A stretch of DNA of 64,000 nt from Pseudomonas fluorescens (GTDB lineage Bacteria; Pseudomonadota; Gammaproteobacteria; Pseudomonadales; Pseudomonadaceae), in assembly GCF_002022275.1 (NCBI RefSeq), contig NZ_MSDF01000025.1, positions 134,775-198,774 on the forward strand, given 5' to 3'. Below are positions 35,551 through 44,205 of the stretch, piece by piece. A model generated the notes under the pieces. That model was not told the origin of the DNA and searched no databases. It saw only the letters and a list, made by a program, of their open reading frames with translations. The position numbers were made by a program, and so were the translations under genes. Each line of letters opens with the position of its first letter. Positions within the stretch are counted from its first letter, which is position 1.

Positions 35551-35913
35551 TCAATGACGGTGGCGCTGACGCCAGGCGCGCCACCAGCCACCGCTCAGCA
35601 CAAAGCGCGGAAACGTCACAAACTGCTCGACCACCAGCCGCTGCACGGCGTCCTTGCGATCACTGAACGGTTCATTCGCCTGGGCTTCCAGGCTGTGGCC
35701 GTGACGCTGCAACGCCAGGCCAGCCAGGATACCCACAACGCCTATGGCGAAACTGGCCAGGCTGAGGCTGAACACCCCGGAAACGATCAACAGAAACCCG
35801 ATGATGAACAGCGGCACGGCAATCAGGTGCAACGCCAGATTGGTCGGGTGCTGGTGATTTTGTGGGTAGTTGCGCCATTGCCAGGCGGGGAGATTGGGGT
35901 GACGTTTGCCCAT
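35551..35913 (-). CDS. Small membrane protein, Mpo1/DUF962-like
   Basis: A 120-residue protein with two hydrophobic segments (about 29-50 and 52-70). Conserved-looking histidines occur in NHQHPTNLALHLIAVP and LQRHGHSLEAQ. The pattern resembles DUF962/Mpo1-like proteins, whose yeast member is an iron-dependent 2-hydroxy fatty acid dioxygenase. The function here is unproven. It is convergent with the thioesterase gene, three bases apart. Confidence 0.7.
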   Translation of the reverse strand: MGKRHPNLPAWQWRNYPQNHQHPTNLALHLIAVPLFIIGFLLIVSGVFSLSLASFAIGVVGILAGLALQRHGHSLEAQANEPFSDRKDAVQRLVVEQFVTFPRFVLSGGWWRAWRQRHRH

Positions 35914-36073
35914 GGTTGTGTGTCCTCTGTCCGTTGAAAGGCTATGGGCAGAGTTTAGGTGGGGGCGGGCGGGGCGGCGAATTGGGGTTGGCTATGGGGT
36001 TCATAGGACGTGGATTTAACATCTAAATAGGCATTTTTTTCGCTAGCGTCAACTTTAGTTGTTCCAGGGTGTG

Positions 36074-36706
36074 CTAACTATGAATATATTCGTAAACACC
36101 TTCTTGTTGAATCCTCCTGAGCTTTAGAATATTAAGTGCATTGTCTAATTTTTTTAAATGGATGGAGTGGCATATGAGCTGAGCAACACCGTGCGTTTCG
36201 GCGTCATAAAATCTGAATGTTAGATCATTATTGTCTTTTAATATCAATCTGAAATCGTCGGTTGTGGAGATGTATTTTAAATGGCTTAGTCGCTGCCACA
36301 ATGACTCTGGTTGACTGTCCTTTTTCATCATTATGGTCACCGATCTACTGTAACTTGTGAGTTTGGCTGGATCTATGTGTTTTGGGTCTTGATTTAAATA
36401 CTCTATACCTGAATAAACCAATGTCGCCTCATTTTTTTTGAATATATCTTTAGGGCCTGAATTTTTCGCAAAATGCTTTAAGGTGATATACTCTTGGGTT
36501 TTACTGTGCGAGGGGTAACTCGTGGAGTACCACATTACTATCATGGGCCAATCATTTGTCAGCAAGGACGCAAGTGCGTGCCATGTTTTCCACACGCTTT
36601 CAAAGTCCTGGTTGAGTAGTGAAACTGTGACATATTCTTGTTCTTCCGTTGGATACAGTTGATCCCAGGGGCGTATGCCGGTTTGTTGTAAGAATACTGT
36701 GTCCAT
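36074..36706 (-). CDS. Candidate immunity protein for the Rhs toxin
   Basis: A 210-residue soluble protein with no signal peptide or family I recognise. It begins three bases after the rhs stop, and its ribosome-binding site (AAGAGA) overlaps the rhs end, so the two are tightly coupled. It is distinctly AT-rich compared with the rhs core. Position, coupling and base composition are those of an Rhs immunity gene; the immunity role is inferred from context. Confidence 0.65.
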   Translation of the reverse strand: MDTVFLQQTGIRPWDQLYPTEEQEYVTVSLLNQDFESVWKTWHALASLLTNDWPMIVMWYSTSYPSHSKTQEYITLKHFAKNSGPKDIFKKNEATLVYSGIEYLNQDPKHIDPAKLTSYSRSVTIMMKKDSQPESLWQRLSHLKYISTTDDFRLILKDNNDLTFRFYDAETHGVAQLICHSIHLKKLDNALNILKLRRIQQEGVYEYIHS

Positions 36707-36709
36707 TAG

Positions 36710-39700
36710 TTATCTCTTAAAGTAAGTGTGTGAGTCATTGCCGATGGTCAGTGGGGCTTTTTTTCTATCGATATTCTTGACCTCAGTATTGAAGTGCGGG
36801 GCGTGATTGCCTTTCTCGTGCCCTAGGGAATGCTCACGAATTTCTACAAATTTACCTCGTAATTCGAACTCATACACCCTTCCTCGAATATAGCGATCTT
36901 GGTCTGTGATGGGTTCTCGGTAGATACGGCTGGGATGCTGAGTCTTTGGAACCCCTCCAATTAATTTTGCCCTTTTGAATGCACCGGTCCTTGATAGCTC
37001 GCTTTCTGCACCTTTGGGTGCCTCTACCTCTCCTTCATTGACTCGGGCTTTGGCCGTGGGCTCTTCAGCGCTGCTTGCGGGGTTACAGCCATTTCCACCG
37101 GGACATGTGTTTAAGCCTAGCGGATCCACCCATCCCGTAGGATTACGCACATATTGGTACGCGTTAATCCCACCCGCCAGCTTCACCGGGTCACGGGTCA
37201 GGTAACGACCCAGATCTGGATTGTAGTAGCGATGCCGGTTGTAGTGCAGGCCGCTTTCCGGGTCGAAATATTGGCCTTGGAAGCGCAGCGGGTTGTCGAT
37301 TTTTCCGACATTCAACCGGCTGATTTTGCCGTAGGCCTTGTAGTGTGCAGACCAGACGATTTCGCCATCTGAGGCGGTGAGTTCCTGCGGGGTGCCGAGG
37401 TGGTCGAGTTGGTAGTGGTAGGGCTTGGTTTCTTTTGGGCCGAAGCCTTCGAGCAGGGCCAACGGGCGGAAGCTGTCGGGTTCGTAGATATAGCTGCGGT
37501 GGCGATCCGCGTGGTGTTCTGCGATCAGCTTGTCGCCTTGCCAGAAGAACTCTGTGGTTATGTCGGCAACGGTTTTGCTGATGCGGCGACCAAACGGGTC
37601 ATAGCAATAGCTGGCGGTTTGACCATTAGGTTGGGTGATGCCAATTAGCCGATGCTGGCAGTCGTAGCGGTATTCGGTGACGAGTTGATGACCTTTGCCG
37701 CGCCGTTCCCGGATCAGATTGCCAAAGGCGTCATAGTCGTAATGGTGATCGCCCTGAATCGCCAACCGATTGCCGGCCACGATGTCCGGGCCGGGGCGAT
37801 CCTGCATCAGCAGGTTGCCCGCCGGGTCGTGGCCGAAGCGTTCCTGTTCGTCGTTTGAGTGATCGACGCGGGTCAGGCGGGCGAGGGGGTCGTAGCTGTA
37901 GTGGTGCTCGCCTTTGCGGGTGTCGAGGATTCGGCTGAGGTTGCCGGTTTTGTCGTAGTCGTAGTGGCGTAGGTAGAGATCGTGTTTTTGTTGGGTGACG
38001 GCGTGGGCGTGCAGGCGGTTTTGCTCGTCGTACCCGTAGTGGCTGATGAGCTGGCCTTGTTGGCGCTGTCGCTCGCGGCCTGCTTTGAATAAATGGGAGG
38101 TGAGGGTTTCGCCGTTCAATTCGACGGTGGAGAGGTGGCCGCCTTTTTCATGATTGAACGTGACGCGGTTGTTGTCCGGCAGGCGCAGGTTTTTCAGCTG
38201 ACCGCAGGCGTCGTAGCCATAGCGGAGCGTGCCCCAGCCCTGGTGTTCGGCGGTGAGGCGGTTTTGCAGGTCGTATTCGTAGGTAAGCGCCCAGTGGCCG
38301 TCGTTGACGCCGAGGAGATTGCCTTGGCGGTCGTAGGCGTAATCGACAGTTTTGCCATCGGGGAGGGTTTTTCTTACAAGGCGACCGGCGTGGTCTCGCC
38401 GGTAACGCGTAACTAGCTGACTGCCATCGTCGCCGTGTTCCGTCTTTTCCTGCAGGTTGCCGTTGAGGTCGTAGACATAGGCGGTGCGCTGGCCGTCAAA
38501 ACCAATCTCTTGTTGAATCAGGCCGTTTGGGTGGTATTGCAACCCATAAACTTCGCCGACCTCGTTTTCGATTTCGGTCAGCAACAACCGCGCGTTGTCG
38601 TAGCGGTATTTGACCTGAGTGCCGTCAGCGTTGATGCGGCGGCTGATCAGGTGCAGCCCGTCACCGTATTCGTAACGGGTGACGTTCCCCAGTTCATCGC
38701 GTTCGGCGGTGATTTTTCCATAAGGGTTGTAGCTGTATTCCCGCGCGGAACCGCCCGGTAGAACCACGCGAACCAAGCGACCAACACTGTCCAGTTGGTA
38801 TTGCGTCAGCGCGCCATATTCATCCTCGCGCGCAATCTGGCGTCCCAGATCGTCATAGCGATAGCGTTTCACCCCGCCATTGGGCAGTTGCTCTTCAATG
38901 AGCTGTCCACGCTCATTCCACACCAGCCGATGACAACTGTGATCGGGATACCAAACCCCCGTCAGCTGCCCGTATTTGTTGTAGCTGTAGTCCGTGACGC
39001 TGCCATCGGGATCAGTCTTACGCGTGACATCGCCCTGATCATTGCGCTCATACTTCCAAACCGCTTCGCCCCGCCTTAAAACCCGTACGAATCCGTTGTC
39101 GTGCTCGTAGGAAGTCGGCTCATCGTTCCCAGGAAACAACACCACCAAGCGTCCGGCTTCGTCGTACTGATACGCCGTCACCGCCCCCAACGGATCCTGC
39201 TCGACCGTCAGCCGGCCTTTGTCGTCGTAGGATTTGAAGTGTTCGGCGCCATCCGGATCAACGCGCTGAACCAGCCGCGCACGTTGATCGTGTACGTAAA
39301 CTTCCTGACTGCCGTCAGCGTTGTGAACCGTGACGCGGCCGTCCTCACCCCAGGCATACCGCGTGTCCATCTGCGAAAAGCTGGCCCAGTGCCGAACACA
39401 GCGTGCCGCCTTGCCAGCCCGTTCCCACTCCCAAAAGAAACTCGCCCCACCGGCCAACTGGCGTTCAAGAATGACGTGCTGATCGTCGTACCGATAAGCC
39501 TCGCTTTCGCCTACGGCGTTGGTCGCTGAGATCAGTCGTCCATTTCCGTCATAGGCGTAGGAAATAACGTTCTGCTCAGTAACCCAAACAAACGGCCCCG
39601 GCCCCTCAGCCCGATGAACCTGGTAATCCACCGCAACAATGCGGCCCAGTTCATAACGCAAAAACAGCGAGCGCCCCACACCGTTATCCAGCCGCTCAAC

Positions 39701-41386
39701 CCGCCCCAAAAAATCCCGGGAAACACGCAGCCGGTTGTCATACGCATCACTGATCGCCGTCAGCGTGCCATCGCGAAAGTGATAGAACCGCGAGCCCTGC
39801 GCCAGCACCAACTCATCAGGCAACGAACCCAGGTAAATTGCGGCCTCAGCAAGACTGTTGGTAATCGCAGGCCGAGAAACCGTAGGCAACGGAAACTCAG
39901 TCGAACGATTCTCGTGATCCGTCCAAACCACCGAATCACCCACCACCGCCAGCCGCTGCGCCAGCGAATGACTCCAGCCAAACCCCAACCCGCAATCCAC
40001 TTCCACGGCGCTGGTGCGATATAAGCGCGTCCACTCAAACGGCAAAATCCCGTCCAGCGTGCCATCGGTCAGTGTCAGCAGTTCCTCGCCGGTCACCATC
40101 GACACCGGGCAGCCGTTGGTAGCGGTTTTATCAGCCGAGGCGGCTGCATCCCCTGCGGGGTTTTTTCCCGGCGAGGGCACATCGTCGACGTGCTCTTGCC
40201 TGACCAACGCCGTCCGCTGCGTCTTGCTGCGAACCGCTGTAACCGGGTTAGAAACCAACTGATCCCCAGCCTTCAACTGCGCCGCAGGAATTGTCTTGAT
40301 CGACGTCGATGCACTGCCGATCAGCAACGGTTTAGCCGCCTCAACATGCGGCTTCAAACTGGGGCCCACCAGCTGATCGGCCAGCAGCTCCAGCCACGTG
40401 CGCACCTGCCCGGACTTGATATGCCCCAGCGCCTGCGCGCCCAAGCGAATCTTCACCCCCATGCCCCGGGTCGCCCAGACCAGGAACAGATTGATCAAAA
40501 CCTCGCCAGTGATTTCCCCTAGCAGCTCATGCATCTGTGGTGGGGGGAGCATGCGTATCCAACTGACCATTGCGGACAGGTAGATAAACAATAAGGGCTC
40601 ATCGCTGAGCACAAGCAGGCCTTGCGCAATCGCGTCGCTACCGAGCTTCAGCAGCTCATCGAGTTCGCCTTGAGACATGTATTGCAGCAGTTTCTCGCTG
40701 TTGGCCTTGATGTTCGTCAGCAGGTCAAACAGTTGCGTAACGTTGTCCCAAAGGTTGTAAAGCGCCTGAAGGATGCCAGCTGAAAACGCAGCGCCTTGCA
40801 TGAAGCTGCGTTCGAGAGGCTTGGCGTTTGAAAACTCACGCCATTGGGCCTTGAAGGTCTTTTCCCACTCATCACGCAGGCGCGCTTGCAGCCCTGCGAT
40901 CACCGACTGATAAGACGCGTAGAGCGCCTTGACGTGCTCTTTGGAAATGTTGGGGTAGAAGGTGATTTTGTAGCGCTGGTTACGGGTACAGTCCTTGACT
41001 TCAAGGATGCCGCTAGGCCCGATGGTTTGATGAAACGGTGCGCCAGTCGGGGTGCCGTCCATGGCGATGGCTTGCAGCATCACCGGCGTATTACCGATGG
41101 GCACGAACTGCGTGCTTTGAAACATATGCACCAGGGTCAGCGAGCCCTGGGCTTTACACACGGTAACGGTAGCGCTTGGCGCTTTGGAGGACGCCGGCGC
41201 CACAAGCGCGACCTCTTCCCCGACCTTGAACACTTGCTCGACGTCCAGCGCCGAGCCACTCCAGAAGCTCTCGGCCCATTCGTCAAAGGCGTTCAGGCAA
41301 CCCCTGAAATCACGCAAGACGCTCTCAACGTCGGGCGCTTTGGCATCCATGGGGGCCAGGACAAACCTGGCAATCACCGGAATCAA
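36710..41386 (-). CDS. Rhs-family polymorphic toxin with predicted HNH-type nuclease tip
   Basis: A 1,558-residue protein. Residues ~1-420 form a variable N-terminal region without PAAR motifs, with a hydrophobic stretch near 262-308. A DUF6531-type boundary (GCPVSMVTGEELL) begins near 425, followed by more than twenty YD repeats. The RHS core ends with GRYLTRDPVKLAGGINAYQY and DPLGL near 1420, the usual self-cleavage site. The last ~138 residues are a separate tip: GAFKRAKLIGGVPKTQHPSR, then RVYEFELRG and REHSLGHEKGNHAPHFN. The E-H...H...H pattern fits the Tox-HNH-EHHH nuclease class. No VgrG, PAAR or Eag gene is adjacent. The start (TTG 41386) is uncertain; GTG 41377 and ATG 41350 are alternatives, none with a good ribosome-binding site. 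Confidence 0.88.
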   Translation of the reverse strand: MIPVIARFVLAPMDAKAPDVESVLRDFRGCLNAFDEWAESFWSGSALDVEQVFKVGEEVALVAPASSKAPSATVTVCKAQGSLTLVHMFQSTQFVPIGNTPVMLQAIAMDGTPTGAPFHQTIGPSGILEVKDCTRNQRYKITFYPNISKEHVKALYASYQSVIAGLQARLRDEWEKTFKAQWREFSNAKPLERSFMQGAAFSAGILQALYNLWDNVTQLFDLLTNIKANSEKLLQYMSQGELDELLKLGSDAIAQGLLVLSDEPLLFIYLSAMVSWIRMLPPPQMHELLGEITGEVLINLFLVWATRGMGVKIRLGAQALGHIKSGQVRTWLELLADQLVGPSLKPHVEAAKPLLIGSASTSIKTIPAAQLKAGDQLVSNPVTAVRSKTQRTALVRQEHVDDVPSPGKNPAGDAAASADKTATNGCPVSMVTGEELLTLTDGTLDGILPFEWTRLYRTSAVEVDCGLGFGWSHSLAQRLAVVGDSVVWTDHENRSTEFPLPTVSRPAITNSLAEAAIYLGSLPDELVLAQGSRFYHFRDGTLTAISDAYDNRLRVSRDFLGRVERLDNGVGRSLFLRYELGRIVAVDYQVHRAEGPGPFVWVTEQNVISYAYDGNGRLISATNAVGESEAYRYDDQHVILERQLAGGASFFWEWERAGKAARCVRHWASFSQMDTRYAWGEDGRVTVHNADGSQEVYVHDQRARLVQRVDPDGAEHFKSYDDKGRLTVEQDPLGAVTAYQYDEAGRLVVLFPGNDEPTSYEHDNGFVRVLRRGEAVWKYERNDQGDVTRKTDPDGSVTDYSYNKYGQLTGVWYPDHSCHRLVWNERGQLIEEQLPNGGVKRYRYDDLGRQIAREDEYGALTQYQLDSVGRLVRVVLPGGSAREYSYNPYGKITAERDELGNVTRYEYGDGLHLISRRINADGTQVKYRYDNARLLLTEIENEVGEVYGLQYHPNGLIQQEIGFDGQRTAYVYDLNGNLQEKTEHGDDGSQLVTRYRRDHAGRLVRKTLPDGKTVDYAYDRQGNLLGVNDGHWALTYEYDLQNRLTAEHQGWGTLRYGYDACGQLKNLRLPDNNRVTFNHEKGGHLSTVELNGETLTSHLFKAGRERQRQQGQLISHYGYDEQNRLHAHAVTQQKHDLYLRHYDYDKTGNLSRILDTRKGEHHYSYDPLARLTRVDHSNDEQERFGHDPAGNLLMQDRPGPDIVAGNRLAIQGDHHYDYDAFGNLIRERRGKGHQLVTEYRYDCQHRLIGITQPNGQTASYCYDPFGRRISKTVADITTEFFWQGDKLIAEHHADRHRSYIYEPDSFRPLALLEGFGPKETKPYHYQLDHLGTPQELTASDGEIVWSAHYKAYGKISRLNVGKIDNPLRFQGQYFDPESGLHYNRHRYYNPDLGRYLTRDPVKLAGGINAYQYVRNPTGWVDPLGLNTCPGGNGCNPASSAEEPTAKARVNEGEVEAPKGAESELSRTGAFKRAKLIGGVPKTQHPSRIYREPITDQDRYIRGRVYEFELRGKFVEIREHSLGHEKGNHAPHFNTEVKNIDRKKAPLTIGNDSHTYFKR

Positions 41387-41427
41387 AAGGCAGCCCGGAC
41401 GAGCAAGGTATTAACGGAGAAGTACAT
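41383..41427 (-). CDS. 14-codon reading frame overlapping the rhs start (leader peptide or displaced rhs N-terminus)
   Basis: Reads MYFSVNTLLVRAAF then stop. GAGGGA lies six bases before its ATG, better than anything before rhs itself. Its TGA overlaps the rhs TTG as TTGA. One extra T in the TTTT run would join it to rhs as one protein. It may be a coupling leader, or evidence of a frameshift or sequencing error. Confidence 0.4.
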   Translation of the reverse strand: MYFSVNTLLVRAAF

Positions 41428-41527
41428 CGGCGGTCCCTCGCACTGATTGATCAGGCGAGAGACTTTGGAGAGGTTGGTGAGGAAAAGAAGTCGGCTCTAT
41501 TCGCCAGAAGGGGTAGGGCGTTTCGCC

Positions 41528-41553
41528 AAAGCCCTCGGCAAACCGAGGGCTTT
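41528..41553. terminator. Terminator hairpin between the chemoreceptor and rhs genes
   Basis: AAAGCCCTCGG / CCGAGGGCTTT with a 4-base loop, 32 bases past the end of the minus-strand chemoreceptor gene; stem arms carry A and T runs in both directions. Confidence 0.8.
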
Positions 41554-41584
41554 GTGTAGGTGAGGGATTACAACGTGCAAAGTC

Positions 41585-43066
41585 TTACAGCTTCAACTGC
41601 CCAATCGCCTTGCTCAACTCCCCCGCCAGCGTCGCCAACTCATTGCTGGTTGTCGCCGAATCCACGGTCTGCTGCACCGTGTTTTCGGTCACATCGCGAA
41701 TGCTCACCACCGCGCGGTTCATCTCTTCGGCGACGTGGCTTTGTTGTTCTGCGGCTACGGCGATCTGGGTGTTGCTCTCGCGCATTTGCGCCACGGCGCC
41801 GGTGATTTCGGCGAGGGCGGCGCCGGCTTCCTGGGCCTGTTGAACGCAATCGTCAGCCTTGAATGAGCTCTCCTGCATAAAATCCACCGCGTCGCGGGTG
41901 CCGGCTTGCAGCGCCGAGACCATGCGGGTGATTTCGTCGGTGGAGCTTTGTACGCGCTTGGCGAGGTTGCGTACTTCGTCGGCGACCACGGCAAAACCAC
42001 GGCCCATTTCCCCGGCACGGGCGGCCTCGATCGCGGCGTTGAGGGCGAGCAGGTTGGTTTGTTCGGCGATGCTGTGGATCACGCCGACGACGCCGTTGAT
42101 TTTTTGGCTGTCTTCGGCGAGTTTCTGGATCATTTCTGCGGTTTGCTGCACCCCGGTAGACAGCCCGGCAATCGAGCGTTGCACGCGGGTGACCACCTCC
42201 TGGCCGCTGCCGGCGAGGGTGTCGGCGGTCTGGGACAGGTCGCGGGTAGCGCCAGCGTGCTGGGCGATGTGATAAACGGTGGCGGTCATTTCGTTGATCG
42301 CGGTCGCAGCCTGGTCAGTTTCGCTTTGCTGGCCGAGCATGCCGTGCTGCACCTCGTTCATGCTGCTGGCCAGGCGCGCGGCGCCCTCATCCAACTGCTT
42401 GGCGGTGCGGGCGACAGTGTTGACCACGCGCTGGTAACCCGCTTGCATGGCGTTGAATGCGCTGGCCATCTGGCCGACTTCATCCTTGCACGCCAAGGGC
42501 ACGCGGGCTGACAGGTCGCCGGTTTTTTCCACGTGCAGCATTACGTCCTTGAGGGTGTTGAGTTGGCTGAGCAAAAAACGGATCAGCAACTGCGAGGCGC
42601 CGAGCATCGCCAGCATCAATATCAGCACCGCCACGGCGTAGTTGGCAAAGCGTTCGCCGAACACCTGGCTCAAGCTGCGACCGTAGGCCAGAACGGCGAT
42701 TTGTTGGCCGTCGGGGCTGGCGATCACCTCGGCGCCTATCAGAGGGTTTTCACCGAACAGGGGCAGGTGATTAAGCTCGACCCAGCCGCTGGCTGTGCTC
42801 AAGGCTGACAGATCATAACGTTCAAGCTGTGGGATTTGGCCGTGTGTAAACGTCAGCCATTGCTCGCCTTTGGGCAATGGCTTGTCGGCAGGCCAGGCAT
42901 TGAGCAATCGCCCCTGCGCCAGAGCCGAGGCCTGAGACGCATCGCTGCGCGCTCGTTGCTCAAGCTGCACGGCGTACAGCACCAGCAGCAAGGTGGTGAT
43001 GAAGGCGACCGCGTTCACGGCCCAGAATTTGTATTTCAGCGAGATATTGCTAAGCCAGGCACCCAT
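41585..43066 (-). CDS. Methyl-accepting chemotaxis protein
   Basis: A 493-residue transmembrane receptor. Membrane helix 1 at about 12-33, a short periplasmic sensor (~34-160), membrane helix 2 (ANYAVAVLILMLAMLGASQL), a HAMP domain and the long cytoplasmic signalling helix bundle. The hairpin tip is IAEQTNLLALNAAIEAARAG with GRGFAVVADEVRNLAKR, which contacts CheA and CheW. The ligand is unknown. MGAWLSNISLKYKF (43066) was chosen; its ribosome-binding site is weak. No che genes lie nearby. Confidence 0.93.
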   Translation of the reverse strand: MGAWLSNISLKYKFWAVNAVAFITTLLLVLYAVQLEQRARSDASQASALAQGRLLNAWPADKPLPKGEQWLTFTHGQIPQLERYDLSALSTASGWVELNHLPLFGENPLIGAEVIASPDGQQIAVLAYGRSLSQVFGERFANYAVAVLILMLAMLGASQLLIRFLLSQLNTLKDVMLHVEKTGDLSARVPLACKDEVGQMASAFNAMQAGYQRVVNTVARTAKQLDEGAARLASSMNEVQHGMLGQQSETDQAATAINEMTATVYHIAQHAGATRDLSQTADTLAGSGQEVVTRVQRSIAGLSTGVQQTAEMIQKLAEDSQKINGVVGVIHSIAEQTNLLALNAAIEAARAGEMGRGFAVVADEVRNLAKRVQSSTDEITRMVSALQAGTRDAVDFMQESSFKADDCVQQAQEAGAALAEITGAVAQMRESNTQIAVAAEQQSHVAEEMNRAVVSIRDVTENTVQQTVDSATTSNELATLAGELSKAIGQLKL

Positions 43067-43162
43067 GGAAGGTTTTCTCTGATAGCGGAAACAGTATTGG
43101 CAAGGTGCCATTATTGTGCCGCTACTCAGAAAGCCGGTTTTGACATGGGTCAATGCGCCGCA

Positions 43163-43969
43163 TCACTCCACGGTCGGCAGCCCGAAAAACGTGCGGGCGC
43201 AGGCAGTGCTGTGTTCGGCCAGGTCTTGCACGGTTTCGTTGCGGTGCAGGGCCACCTCGCGCAGGACTTCCGGCAAATAAGCCGGTTCATTGCGGCCATT
43301 TTTCGGCTTGGGGCGCAGGGTGCGTGGCAGCAGGTAGGGCGCATCGCTTTCCAGCATCAGACGGCCGCGGGGGATTTCTCTTACCAGTGGATGCAGATGC
43401 GTCCCACGGCGCTCGTCGCAGATCCAGCCGGTGATGCCGATGTGCAGGTCAAGGTCCAGGTAGCTGAACAGCGCCTGTTGCTCGCCGGTGAAGCAATGGA
43501 CAACGGCGGCGGTCAGGTGGTCGCGGTAGTCCCTGAGGATTTCCAGCAGGCGTTGGTTGGCGTCGCGCTCGTGGAGAAATACCGGCAATTTCAACTCGAC
43601 GGCCAACGCCAGGTGTTCTTCCAGGACCTTTTCCTGCTGAGGGCGCGGAGAGAAATCACGATTGAAGTCCAGCCCGCATTCACCCACCGCGCGCACGCGG
43701 CTTTCAGTGAGCAAACCGCGCAAACGCCTGGCGCTTTCGCCGTTCCAGTCGCTGGCGGAGTGGGGGTGGATGCCAGCGGTGCTGAACAGGCGTTGGCCGC
43801 TTTCATCGAGTTTTACGCACAGTTCCAGGGCCTGTTCGCTGCCTTCGACACTGGTGCCGGTGAGCACCAATTGTTGCACGCCGGCGGCGTAGGCGCGGTC
43901 GAGGACGGCCTGGTGCCTCTCGTCGAAACTGGGGTTGGTCAGGTTGACGCCGATATCAATGAGTTGCAT
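43163..43969 (-). CDS. TatD-family metal-dependent hydrolase
   Basis: A 268-residue TIM-barrel hydrolase, probably a DNase. Metal-site motifs: IDIGVNLTNPSF at the N-terminus, GECGLDFNRD near residue 98, PVFLHERDAN near residue 130, HCFTGEQQ near residue 158 and LESDAPYLLP near residue 207. Pseudomonads carry more than one TatD paralogue, so no symbol is given. Confidence 0.9.
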   Translation of the reverse strand: MQLIDIGVNLTNPSFDERHQAVLDRAYAAGVQQLVLTGTSVEGSEQALELCVKLDESGQRLFSTAGIHPHSASDWNGESARRLRGLLTESRVRAVGECGLDFNRDFSPRPQQEKVLEEHLALAVELKLPVFLHERDANQRLLEILRDYRDHLTAAVVHCFTGEQQALFSYLDLDLHIGITGWICDERRGTHLHPLVREIPRGRLMLESDAPYLLPRTLRPKPKNGRNEPAYLPEVLREVALHRNETVQDLAEHSTACARTFFGLPTVE

Positions 43970-44205
43970 GGTGCTATCTCCGCCTGCGGTCGGAAAGCAT
44001 ATCAGAGCTGTAGATTTATAAGAAAATCTAAGAACTACAACGAGTTATAGCTGTCTTTGAACGTCGCAAGTGACATTGTGGTGAGTGGTTCGCCGCTTAC
44101 CCTGCCGCCGATGCACGCAAAGCCTGCGCATAAAGCGCTCTGTTTCTGACCCCCAGCACCGCGTCTTTCGCGCCGGCGCTGGCCAGTATTCTTTCCGGAG
44201 AGCGG

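Noticed and set aside
37100..40100. Repetitive stretch that could be taken for a DNA repeat array
   Set aside because: It is the protein-level YD repeat region of rhs; the DNA copies are divergent.
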